Source of the DNA: Butyrivibrio sp.
GTDB taxonomy: Bacteria; Bacillota_A; Clostridia; Lachnospirales; Lachnospiraceae
DNA: 9,990 bases
Direction of reading: 5' to 3'
Assembly: GCF_024699075.1 (NCBI RefSeq)
Contig: NZ_JAILQF010000324.1
Location: 1-9,990, forward strand
Shown here in pieces: positions 1 to 6,946 of this stretch; the stretch's first letter is position 1; the number at the start of each line of letters is the position of its first letter. Made by a program: the position numbers and the translations under genes. The notes below the pieces were generated by a model that saw only the letters and a list, made by a program, of their open reading frames with translations, did no database searches and had not been told where the DNA came from.

Positions 1-1493
1 GCGATCTTCTTGCCACAGTCAGGGCATTCCCAGATGTTAAGAGGTGTTCCCCAATATCTGTCACGAGATACTGCCCAGTCCTGAATGTTCTCAAGCCACT
101 TACCGAATCTTCCTTCACCAATTGATTCTGGGATCCAGTTGATCTCTTTATTATTTCTTACAAGGTCATCCTTGATATCTGTAACTTTGATAAACCATGA
201 CTCACGTGCATAGTAGATAAGTGGAGTATCGCATCTCCAGCAGTGTGGATAGTCATGCTCTGCCTTTGGTGATGAGAAAAGGATTCCTCTTTCAGCAAGA
301 TCCTTAAGTACTTCAGGATCTGCTGATACAGCACCTGCCTCAATCTCCTTTGCAGTAGGCTTGCAACGCATTCCTGCAAACTTACCTGTTTCAGGCTTAA
401 GACGACCACTCTGATCTACCATCTGTACAAAAGGAGCATCATACTTACGTCCAACTCTTGCATCGTCTTCACCAAATGCAGGAGCTATATGTACGATACC
501 AGTACCATCTTCCATAGTTACATAGTTGTCGCAATATACAAAGAAGGCTTTCTTGTGCTGCTTGTCTGTCTCAGCCTTAGCACACTCGTATAAAGGCTCA
601 TATTCCTTGTACTCAAGTTCCTTACCCTTATATGTTTCAAGAACTTCATAAGCAGGCTTTCCTTCTGGATTAACCTTCTCATCCTTGGCAAGAGGTCCAA
701 TAACCTTATCAAGAAGTGCTGAAGCCATGTAGTATGTATTTCCATCTACGCACTTAACCTTAGCGTACTCTTCGTCAGGGTTAACGCAAAGACCGATGTT
801 AGAAGGAAGAGTCCAGGGTGTTGTTGTCCATGCAAGGAAATATGCATCTTCGCCGGATACCTTGAAACGTACAACAGCTGTACGATCCTTGATAACCTTA
901 TAGCCCTGTGCTACCTCATGAGATGAAAGAGGAGTTCCGCATGAAGGGCAATAAGGAACAACCTTGAATCCCTTATAAAGAAGACCCTTGTTCCAGATCT
1001 CTTTAAGAGCCCACCACTCTGACTCGATATAATCGTCATAATATGTTACATAAGGGTTATCCATGTCAGCCCAGAAGCCAACCTTACCGGAGAACTGCTC
1101 CCACATTCCCTTATAAGTCCATACTGATTCTTTACACTTTTTGATGAAAGGCTCGATACCATATTCTTCAATCTGATCCTTGCCCTCGATACCTATTTCC
1201 TTCTCAACCTCAAGCTCAACCGGAAGACCGTGAGTATCCCAACCGGCTTTACGTGGAACCTGATATCCCTTCATAGTTCTGTAACGCGGGATCATATCCT
1301 TGATCGCACGTGTAAGAACATGTCCGATATGTGGCTTACCATTTGCTGTTGGCGGTCCATCATAAAACATGTAGATTTCATTGCCATCTTTTTGTGATAC
1401 GCTCTTATTGAAGATATCATTTTCTTTCCAGAAATCGACAATCTCAGCTTCGCGATCAACGAAGTTCATGCTGTTATCAACCTTCTTATACAT
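1..1493 (-). CDS. ileS: Isoleucyl-tRNA synthetase, N-terminal 497 codons (cut by left edge)
   Basis: This cytoplasmic class I synthetase charges tRNA-Ile with isoleucine. My translation starts MYKKVDNSMNFVDREAEIVD. It shows the HIGH signature at residues 55-58 (context YDGPPTANGKPHIGH), GWDTHGLPVE near 85-94, the CP1 editing-domain motifs WTTTPWTLPSN near residue 220 and GTGIVHIAPAFGEDD near 330, and Cys pairs (CPSC, CWRC, CPDC) of the kind that bind zinc in this region. The reading stays open to the edge, ending just after SRDRYWGTPLNIWECPDC. The C-terminal half with KMSKS lies outside. The ATG has GAAGGAG at 1500-1506, six bases upstream. The FYDGPP, GWDTHGLPVE and RYWGTP variants resemble the longer eukaryote-like IleS2 clade more than the E. 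coli type; that is motif recognition, not a phylogeny. Expression should be controlled by the T-box directly upstream. Confidence 0.97.
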   Translation of the reverse strand, partial: MYKKVDNSMNFVDREAEIVDFWKENDIFNKSVSQKDGNEIYMFYDGPPTANGKPHIGHVLTRAIKDMIPRYRTMKGYQVPRKAGWDTHGLPVELEVEKEIGIEGKDQIEEYGIEPFIKKCKESVWTYKGMWEQFSGKVGFWADMDNPYVTYYDDYIESEWWALKEIWNKGLLYKGFKVVPYCPSCGTPLSSHEVAQGYKVIKDRTAVVRFKVSGEDAYFLAWTTTPWTLPSNIGLCVNPDEEYAKVKCVDGNTYYMASALLDKVIGPLAKDEKVNPEGKPAYEVLETYKGKELEYKEYEPLYECAKAETDKQHKKAFFVYCDNYVTMEDGTGIVHIAPAFGEDDARVGRKYDAPFVQMVDQSGRLKPETGKFAGMRCKPTAKEIEAGAVSADPEVLKDLAERGILFSSPKAEHDYPHCWRCDTPLIYYARESWFIKVTDIKDDLVRNNKEINWIPESIGEGRFGKWLENIQDWAVSRDRYWGTPLNIWECPDCGKKI

Positions 1494-1532
1494 CTCTTAC
1501 TCCTTCTTTTTGAATTGTACGTCATAGGCATA

Positions 1533-1574
1533 CAAATAAATAAAGCTCTCGTCCTTGTAAAAAGGACGAGAGCT
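1533..1574 (-). terminator. Conditional intrinsic terminator of the ileS T-box
   Basis: A perfect 13-bp stem, AGCTCTCGTCCTT (1562-1574, minus strand) with AAGGACGAGAGCT (1544-1556), closes a 5-base loop. On the minus strand it is followed by TTTATTTATTT (1533-1543). It lies 40 bases before the ileS ATG and competes with the T-box antiterminator, which uses the TCGTCCT of its 5' arm. Confidence 0.93.
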
Positions 1575-1803
1575 AATAATAAGCTTCGTTATACCACCTG
1601 TTTACACATACGCGCCGTATTTATAATAATACAGTTGAATATGGCTCTTAATAACGGTAAGATACCGGCTTGGCCTACTGATAATACCTTCAGCCTCGCA
1701 GCTTGGAAGTGATCTTCACAGAATGCTTACTCGGTCTGCCTTGCACCACCCGGCAACTCTCTGATTCTTTCAGCAATTCGCTACTGTCTTCGTCATAGCT
1801 TTT
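1533..1803 (-). ncRNA. T-box leader riboswitch (isoleucine type) of ileS
   Basis: The untranslated leader senses uncharged tRNA-Ile and lets transcription continue into ileS. On the minus strand, Stem I begins near 1803 (AAAGCTATGACGAAGACAG), passes through AGAGAG and GGTGGTGCAAGGCAG, and presents GAAGATCACTTCC, where ATC at 1711-1713 is the expected specifier codon for isoleucine. The T-box motif AACAGGTGGTATAACGAAGC is at 1583-1602. Its UGGU can pair with the ACCA end of tRNA-Ile, which carries discriminator A. An antiterminator is visible: AGG, ACGA and AGC on the 5' side pair with GCT, TCGT and CCT on the 3' side and leave UGGUAUA as the bulge. The 3' strand of that helix is also the 5' arm of the terminator, so the two folds exclude each other. 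Confidence 0.95.
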
Positions 1804-1818
1804 TATTTATTTGCATTA

Positions 1819-1848
1819 ACTATAAAACCTTATGGCATAAATTGTCAA
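1819..1848 (-). promoter_or_regulatory. Sigma-70-type promoter of the ileS T-box transcript
   Basis: On the minus strand a perfect -35 TTGACA (1843-1848) is followed after 18 bases by TATAGT (1819-1824). Shifting the -10 by one base gives TTATAG with 17-base spacing. Transcription would start near 1812, just before the first stem of the T-box. This separates ileS from the zinc-ribbon gene, whose stop codon is about 37 bases upstream of the -35. Confidence 0.85.
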
Positions 1849-1884
1849 GCTAATTGATTTTATCTGCTTAAATAATACAGATAA

Positions 1885-3567
1885 TTATTCTTCACTGGCA
1901 CCTTCTGCTGCTGAATCAGATTCTGCTGCATCATCAGTTTCTGCTTCTTCTGCTTCTTCAGCTTCTTCTGCCTCAGCATCCTCTGCCTCTTCTGAAGCAC
2001 CTTCTGCAGCCTCGTCTGAAGAATCAGCTTCTGTAGCTGCTGAGCCTGAAGCATTCTCTCCAGCAAGAACCCACTTGAAGTTATAGTATGAAGAATAGTA
2101 AGATAAAGCATCTTCAATATCAGCTGTTGTCTCATATCCATAGATTCCATAGATGTAAGAACCATCCTTGAAATCATGTCTTAAGTAATCGTAGTTGTAT
2201 GTGCTATAACTGATATTCTCTAAAACAAGGTTACCGTCGCCATCAAGTACAACATCATCAACTTCTACAACCTGGTAGTAAGAATATTCTTCGCTCTTAT
2301 ACTTAAGTGTTATCTTATATGTTACATAGACATCAACACTGTCGTAGTAGCTGTCTGCCTTAGGCTCACCTACATACATTCCATAATACTCAACATTGGA
2401 AATTGTTACTGAACCATCTTCTGTCTTTTCATCACCAATGTTATCAGATGTATAAACAAGTTCCTGATCTTCAAGGTAGCTCTGAATCTGTCCAAGAACA
2501 TCTTCAGTTATCTGGTCAGCCTTTGTTACATACTGGTTAAGGCCTTCTACTGTGAAATCTTTTGAAAGCTGTGTTGGCATTGCACCATAATTAGTAACAA
2601 ACTCTTCTATGAATTCTTCGTCTGACTTAGTTTCATCATATTTAATTGTAACAGTGATCACATCGCCATTTGAAAGATCATCAAGCTGCTCATAATCATA
2701 GTTAAAATAATAATCATAGTTATTAAAGTACTCGTTTGTAACATTTGAATCATCAAGAGAACCATAAGCATCTGGAGCTATACCATAGTATGTGATCTCA
2801 AGTCCTTCAAAAGGATCAAATGTAGGAACTTCTTCAAGGCCCTTAACTTCAAATGTTATACCATCAGTTGTAGTCTTAAGATTAAGATCCTCAAGAAGAG
2901 CTTCTGCATCATACTTAAACTTTACTGTAACCTTATCACCATTTGTAAGCTTTTCAGTCTTATCAAGTGATACTGCTTCGTCAAGGTACTGAGCGATAAG
3001 CTTCTTAGCGCTAGTATCTTTCATGTCCTTGTCTTCGCCATGATACTTAAGCTTCTCACCAAAATCTTTTTTGAACTGTGATTCATCAAACTCAAGTGTA
3101 GCTGTACCAAGAGTATCATAACCCTCGAACTTAACTTCTACATACTCTTTAAGATCTACTTCTATAGGACGTGAATTAAGATAGAACATAATTCCGCCAA
3201 CAGCAGCTGCTACAAGAACAAGAAGAATTATGACAGGAATAAGGATCTTCTTGATGCCCTTTCCGCCCTTCTTTGCACCATCATTTCCATTGTTTACAGG
3301 TGCTGCCGGATCAGGTACTCCTGCATAGATATTGTCAAAAGACTGTCCCTGATTCTGAGCTCCCATTCCAGGCTGCTGGAAATTAGCGTTCTGGAATGTT
3401 CCGCCTGCCGGCTGTCCAAAATTGTTCTGCATATTGCCCTGTTCGCCATTCTGAGCAAATTCGTTTGCTGCAGGTGCCTGGCTCTCAGGAAGAATTACCT
3501 TTGTTCCGCATTCGCTACAAAAAAGTGTACCTTCCTGTAACTCAGCTCCGCAATTACTGCATTTCAT
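1885..3567 (-). CDS. Zinc-ribbon, single-pass membrane protein with duplicated exported domain and acidic tail
   Basis: I do not recognise a specific function. The 560-residue protein starts with a zinc ribbon (Cys3-X2-Cys6 and Cys17-X2-Cys20). A flexible Q/N/G/P-rich linker (about 25-100) follows, then a Lys-rich stop and one transmembrane helix (about 107-130). This order predicts a cytoplasmic zinc ribbon and an exported C-terminal part. The exported region contains two related segments: LTNGDKVTVKFKYD to FEVKGLEE (about 207-246) and LSNGDVITVTIKYD to FTVEGLNQ (about 298-345), so it looks duplicated. A Tyr/Asp-rich section follows, then an Ala/Glu/Ser tail (about 504-560). AGGGAGG at 3576-3582, eight bases before the ATG, supports the start. 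Zinc-ribbon plus membrane-helix proteins of this layout are frequent in Clostridia. It has its own promoter and I see no functional tie to either neighbour. Confidence 0.9.
   Translation of the reverse strand: MKCSNCGAELQEGTLFCSECGTKVILPESQAPAANEFAQNGEQGNMQNNFGQPAGGTFQNANFQQPGMGAQNQGQSFDNIYAGVPDPAAPVNNGNDGAKKGGKGIKKILIPVIILLVLVAAAVGGIMFYLNSRPIEVDLKEYVEVKFEGYDTLGTATLEFDESQFKKDFGEKLKYHGEDKDMKDTSAKKLIAQYLDEAVSLDKTEKLTNGDKVTVKFKYDAEALLEDLNLKTTTDGITFEVKGLEEVPTFDPFEGLEITYYGIAPDAYGSLDDSNVTNEYFNNYDYYFNYDYEQLDDLSNGDVITVTIKYDETKSDEEFIEEFVTNYGAMPTQLSKDFTVEGLNQYVTKADQITEDVLGQIQSYLEDQELVYTSDNIGDEKTEDGSVTISNVEYYGMYVGEPKADSYYDSVDVYVTYKITLKYKSEEYSYYQVVEVDDVVLDGDGNLVLENISYSTYNYDYLRHDFKDGSYIYGIYGYETTADIEDALSYYSSYYNFKWVLAGENASGSAATEADSSDEAAEGASEEAEDAEAEEAEEAEEAETDDAAESDSAAEGASEE
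1888..2058 (-). repeat. Low-complexity GAA/GCA-type codon repeat coding the acidic C-terminus
   Basis: The last 57 codons of the zinc-ribbon membrane protein are nearly all Ala, Glu, Ser and Asp. The peptide AEGASEE occurs twice, and the EEAEEAEEAE stretch comes from near-identical 9-base units (plus strand gcttcttct, gcttcttca, gcttcttct). Such a tract can change length by slippage in steps that keep the frame. The spurious open frame running antiparallel in register through this tract is a composition effect. Confidence 0.8.
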
Positions 3568-3656
3568 TTAATATACCTCCCTAAAATGCTACGTTAAATA
3601 GTTTATGTTCTGTAATAGAATCCACAAATAATTCATATTTTCTACAGACGGTGAAC

Positions 3657-3685
3657 ATTATAACATAGTAATTTGATGTTGAAAA
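3657..3685 (-). promoter_or_regulatory. Promoter of the zinc-ribbon membrane protein gene
   Basis: On the minus strand a perfect -10 TATAAT (3657-3662) lies 17 bases downstream of TTTTCA (3680-3685), a moderate -35. The start point would be near 3650, giving a leader of about 80 bases before the ATG at 3567. The rest of the 3568-3738 gap shows no further recognisable element and no clear terminator for the GH28 gene upstream. Confidence 0.65.
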
Positions 3686-3738
3686 TATGGTTTTTTGACG
3701 TTTCATCGTATAAATCTGTCATTTCGTCGGATTCTTCT

Positions 3739-5268
3739 CTAAACAAAACTAATATTTTCAAAACTGATACCTTTACAATGTTGCATACTGATAGACTGAA
3801 TTTTACGGTCTTCTATTTCTATGTCCTTGAACTTCATATTTTTGATCTCGTATCCGGGTTCATCAAAACCGTAAAGTTCAATTGCAGGAGCCTCTTTTAT
3901 ACCACCACCTTCAAAATTATGCTGGTCCGTATAATGTCCCTGGAGATACACTCTTTCAAAAGTACAATTTTCAAATACAGGAGGATGAGGTGATACCCTT
4001 TCTCCATCATCATTATACAAGACTGAATGCATCAGTATCCTGGATGCTTTACAGTCAGTAACATGGATATTTCTTACGTATGCACCTCTTTTCCTGGTTC
4101 CCTTTATCTCAAGGCCGCACCAGGAATCAGAAAGATCGCAGTCCCATATTCTTACATCTGATACTCCGCCGCTCATCTCAGATCCTATACAGATTCCATG
4201 ACCCATCTTCGATACACAGTCAAAAACTCTTATATGCTCTGAAGGACGGTTTATGATATTACCCTCGGGATTTTTGCCGGACTTAATAGCGACTCCGTCA
4301 TCACCTGTATTAAATACAGCTTTAAATAATGTACAGTTAGTAGATGAATCCGGATCCCAGCCATCACCGTTCCATACTCCATATGAATTGATAGTAACAT
4401 GATCTGTAACTATGTCATCGCAGTAGATCATATGTACATTCCAGCAGGCTCCATCAGAAAGTGTAAGTCCTGTGATCCTTACCTTGGAGCAGTTACTTAG
4501 ATTTATAAGACGGGGACGTACCCTTCCCTGAATGGTATGGTCTGTCTCATATTCTTTGATCTTATCTCCAAGAGATTCCAGATATTCTTTCTGCTTTTTG
4601 GTCTCATCTTCTATGATAGCCATTCCCAGCTTCTGACCGCCTGAACGGATCTCGCCCTTTCCTCTTATAAGGATATTGCTGCATGAAGGGCCACTTGTAT
4701 GATCAAGCTCACCTGCATTAAGAAGAGAGGAATAGCACATGCTTTCATGTCCTTCAAATCTGCTCTTTATCATAGGAAGATAGTCATTAAAGTCTGCTGT
4801 TCCATGAAGGATAGCACCCTCATCAATATAGATCTCCATATCAGAATGCAGTCTGAGGGCACCTGTCATATAATCACCCTTTGGAATAAAAATCTGTTCG
4901 CCAGGTCCGCAGTCATCGAATGCCTTCTGCAAAACTGCCGTATTCATGGTACTTCCATCGCCTATAGCATTATAAGGCTCCTTGGTCACATCGATCCTGT
5001 TCTTTGTTCTTGCTGTTCTTACATTACTTGCAGCATAGAAGACGGCTTTTTCAGATTCATTATTGATCATCTTTAGATCATCATCACATGAAGCTTTAAC
5101 TTCTATATAATATACAGAATCTGGTCTTAGATCATCCCAGGTATAATGGGTTTTATCTGTAACACTGCTCTCCCCATTGATGCTGACTTTATATTCTTTT
5201 ACTTTATATCCTGGCTTATCCCACCAAATGGTAATGTCACTATCTGTAACAAGACTATGTAATTCCAT
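3739..5268 (-). CDS. GH28 polygalacturonase-like hydrolase with N-terminal FN3-like domain
   Basis: This 509-residue glycoside hydrolase of family 28 (polygalacturonase fold) probably cleaves galacturonic acid linkages in pectin fragments. Residues about 5-80 form a fibronectin-III-like beta domain (DITIWWDKPG, YYIEVKAS). A right-handed beta-helix starts with YNAIGDGSTMNTAVLQKAFD (99-118). The GH28 catalytic signatures are present: NGDGWDPDSS (300-309), NTGDDGVAIKSG with the Asp pair 323-324, GHG at 356-358 with His357, and EIKGTRKRG (387-395) in place of the usual RIK. No signal peptide is visible, so it should work in the cytoplasm on imported oligosaccharides. GAGGAG at 5275-5280, six bases upstream, supports the start. 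It follows the esterase gene after 99 bases and closes the pectin cluster. Family assignment is firm. Whether it is an exo-polygalacturonase or a rhamnogalacturonan-specific hydrolase is not decidable by eye; context favours RG-I fragments. Confidence 0.92.
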   Translation of the reverse strand: MELHSLVTDSDITIWWDKPGYKVKEYKVSINGESSVTDKTHYTWDDLRPDSVYYIEVKASCDDDLKMINNESEKAVFYAASNVRTARTKNRIDVTKEPYNAIGDGSTMNTAVLQKAFDDCGPGEQIFIPKGDYMTGALRLHSDMEIYIDEGAILHGTADFNDYLPMIKSRFEGHESMCYSSLLNAGELDHTSGPSCSNILIRGKGEIRSGGQKLGMAIIEDETKKQKEYLESLGDKIKEYETDHTIQGRVRPRLINLSNCSKVRITGLTLSDGACWNVHMIYCDDIVTDHVTINSYGVWNGDGWDPDSSTNCTLFKAVFNTGDDGVAIKSGKNPEGNIINRPSEHIRVFDCVSKMGHGICIGSEMSGGVSDVRIWDCDLSDSWCGLEIKGTRKRGAYVRNIHVTDCKASRILMHSVLYNDDGERVSPHPPVFENCTFERVYLQGHYTDQHNFEGGGIKEAPAIELYGFDEPGYEIKNMKFKDIEIEDRKIQSISMQHCKGISFENISFV

Positions 5269-5354
5269 ACCCTACTCCTCATATTTATTCAGGAAAGTTT
5301 GTCATGATCCTCCATTTAAGGAAGCATAGTTCTTCTCTCACTAAGACAAACTGT

Positions 5355-5362
5355 TAACGTTA
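5355..5362. promoter_or_regulatory. Possible operator palindrome TAACGTTA between esterase and GH28 genes
   Basis: An exact 8-bp palindrome with a central CG lies five bases past the esterase stop codon, within TGTTAACGTTAC. Central-CG palindromes of this kind are typical of LacI-family operators in sugar loci. I found no convincing -35/-10 pair beside it, and an 8-bp palindrome can occur by chance, so this is only a candidate. The remainder of the 5269-5367 gap holds nothing else I can name except the GH28 ribosome binding site. Confidence 0.2.
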
Positions 5363-5367
5363 CTTTT

Positions 5368-6288
5368 TTAATGAAGTCCTCTTATCCATGTCTTAGCCAT
5401 AGATACCCAGGCTGATGTTGAAGGAACATATTCCTTACCTGACTTAAGATTACTAAGTTCATCTTTACCCGGATCACTATCTCCAAATGCAGATACTGTT
5501 CTCTCATCTCCAAGAGAAAGGCCATGCCCTCCCTTACGAAACAGATGATACTCAACAGGTATATTCTCTCTCATAAGAGCTTCTACAAGAAGAACCGAAT
5601 TCATGGGATGAACACTTCCATCTTCTGCAGTGCCCCAGATAAATGCAGGCGGAACATTTTTATTCACATGCTTTTCAAGTGATACCTCATCAAGAAGCTT
5701 ATTGTACTTTTCTTCTGATTCATGATCAGCTGCTGTACCAAGAAGATTCTCAAATGAACCCCTGTGCGCATATTCTCCTGATGTGATAACAGGATATCCC
5801 AGCATCATTCCGTTAGGGCGAAGCTCTTCAACATCAACATGTGGATCTTCTTTGGCAAAACCATGTGCTATATCATATTCAAGCTGCTGCCTTATAAAAT
5901 CTTCTGTCCATCTTTCACAATAGTTGCACACAAGGTGGCCTCCTGCAGAAAATCCAATACTATATATAGCATCAGGATCTATCATGAATTCCTCTGCATG
6001 TCTTCTAAGATACAGATGTGCTCGTCCAAGCTGTATAAGAGCATCAGGGTATCTTGCAGGTGCGCATGAATAACGAAGCACTGCTGCGTTATATCCCATA
6101 GCAAGAAACTGCATAGCAACAGGATCAGCCTCTCTGTCTGATGTATAGGCATAGGCGCCTCCCGGACACACAATGACTATAGGTCTTACTCTCCAGGCAA
6201 AATTATTGCTAAGATCCTGCAGGTGAATGTGAAGAGAAGCCTCCATTCCATGACGAGTTCCACCAACTGTAGCATAGATTGTTTTCAT
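5368..6288 (-). CDS. Alpha/beta-hydrolase esterase (acetylesterase-like)
   Basis: This 306-residue serine hydrolase resembles carbohydrate acetylesterases and carboxylesterases of the alpha/beta-hydrolase fold. The oxyanion-hole segment CPGGAY is at 41-46 in place of the usual HGGG. The nucleophile elbow GFSAGG is at 112-117 (Ser114). The likely acid is Asp223 in WGTAEDGSVHP and the likely base is His255 in KGGHGL, so the triad is complete. There is no signal peptide, which predicts a cytoplasmic enzyme. It starts 12 bases after the stop of the mutarotase-like gene, and its AAAGGA site (6297-6302) overlaps that stop, so the two genes are almost certainly co-transcribed. Context suggests removal of acetyl or similar ester groups from pectin oligosaccharides, since RG-I galacturonic acid is often acetylated. 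The substrate is inferred; a xylan or general esterase remains possible. Confidence 0.88.
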   Translation of the reverse strand: MKTIYATVGGTRHGMEASLHIHLQDLSNNFAWRVRPIVIVCPGGAYAYTSDREADPVAMQFLAMGYNAAVLRYSCAPARYPDALIQLGRAHLYLRRHAEEFMIDPDAIYSIGFSAGGHLVCNYCERWTEDFIRQQLEYDIAHGFAKEDPHVDVEELRPNGMMLGYPVITSGEYAHRGSFENLLGTAADHESEEKYNKLLDEVSLEKHVNKNVPPAFIWGTAEDGSVHPMNSVLLVEALMRENIPVEYHLFRKGGHGLSLGDERTVSAFGDSDPGKDELSNLKSGKEYVPSTSAWVSMAKTWIRGLH

Positions 6289-6300
6289 AAATATTATCCT

Positions 6301-6936
6301 TTATCCTTCATAAGCAATTCTTTTTATATGACTATGATGCATATCTGTTATCCAGTCAACATCATCCGTGATCCATTCCATGATATCCAGCATATGCTTT
6401 TCCCATCTAATTGTATCTTCCTTTTCCTCCTGTGTCATCTCATGTTCCATAGAAGTATCTATCTCATCATAGCCAAAGATGTAATCTCCGCTGTTCCATA
6501 TGGAAAAATTGGAATCAGGTCCCTTAGTAACCTCTGTTCGTGCATTTGCAAGTTCGTCATGACGGCGCTTATATTCCCTTGTGTCTCCATTTATAAGATG
6601 AGTCATGAAGACCCTGTGCCTTATCATGGACTTATCCTTTCTGACTATTCCAAAGTCTTCATACATAAGATCCATATTCTTATTAAAGTCGCTTGTAAAT
6701 TCTGACATTTCTTCTATAGTGCCCATAGCAGGAGCAAGGATACTAGCTGTAGCAGGCTCTTTTTCATCTCTTTCATAATATCCAAAAAAGAAAGTGTCGC
6801 AGTTCCAAAGACTAAAATTTGATGCACAATTCGCACTTATATTAGTACGTATGCTATTCCAGCTTTCACCAAATTTTTTTAGAAAATCCCCAACTGTTCC
6901 TTCTTTAACTTTAAATGCAAAGCTATATCTCTCCAT
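6301..6936 (-). CDS. Tandem two-domain L-rhamnose mutarotase-like protein
   Basis: L-rhamnose mutarotases (RhaM) interconvert the alpha and beta anomers of L-rhamnose and are single domains of about 104 residues. This 211-residue protein holds two copies. Residues 1-100 and 105-211 align through SNFSLWN (39-45) and SNFSIWN (142-148), each followed by a similar strand (FFFGYYERDE, YIFGYDEID). The second copy keeps the RhaM-like helix EYKRRHDEL with His126, the expected active-site histidine, and an aromatic-rich C-terminal helix (IRWEKHMLDIMEW). The first copy has KKFGES there and contains no histidine at all, so it may be structural or bind something else. I start at the ATG at 6936, which has AAGGAA just upstream. 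The in-frame ATG at 6975 adds 13 residues but is badly placed behind its purine run. It leads a unit with the esterase and probably GH28. Family membership is good; the exact sugar is inferred. Confidence 0.82.
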   Translation of the reverse strand: MERYSFAFKVKEGTVGDFLKKFGESWNSIRTNISANCASNFSLWNCDTFFFGYYERDEKEPATASILAPAMGTIEEMSEFTSDFNKNMDLMYEDFGIVRKDKSMIRHRVFMTHLINGDTREYKRRHDELANARTEVTKGPDSNFSIWNSGDYIFGYDEIDTSMEHEMTQEEKEDTIRWEKHMLDIMEWITDDVDWITDMHHSHIKRIAYEG

Positions 6937-6940
6937 AAAA

Positions 6941-6946
6941 TTCCTT
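6941..6946 (-). promoter_or_regulatory. Ribosome binding site that fixes the mutarotase-like start
   Basis: On the minus strand AAGGAA (within AAGGAAGGGAAGGAATTTT) lies 4-6 bases upstream of the ATG at 6936. The alternative ATG at 6975 has AAGGGG only one base away, too close for normal initiation, and the protein reached from 6936 begins directly at the first strand of the domain. Confidence 0.7.

Noticed and set aside
1860..1884. Inverted repeat TTATCTG/CAGATAA just after the zinc-ribbon stop codon
   Set aside because: The stem is 7 bp and AT-rich with an 11-base loop, and no run of T follows on the minus strand, so it does not qualify as an intrinsic terminator.
1860..2177. Minus-strand open frame of 105 codons rich in Gln/Lys/Leu overlapping the end of the zinc-ribbon gene
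   Set aside because: It is another frame of the GAA/GCA-type repeat tract; the low-complexity Q/K/L composition is what a shifted reading of that tract gives.
1885..3567. Possible membership of the zinc-ribbon membrane protein in the pectin cluster
   Set aside because: It has its own TATAAT promoter, no carbohydrate-related motif and a different cellular location; same strand and adjacency alone do not support a link.
3690..3735. GACG/CGTC arms downstream of the GH28 stop codon
   Set aside because: Only four pairs with a long loop and no T-run in the direction of transcription; too weak to call a terminator.
3673..5076. Plus-strand open frames of 106 and 125 codons antisense to GH28
   Set aside because: Both are antisense to conserved GH28 coding sequence, rich in Ile/Ser/Tyr, with no domain match that I can see.
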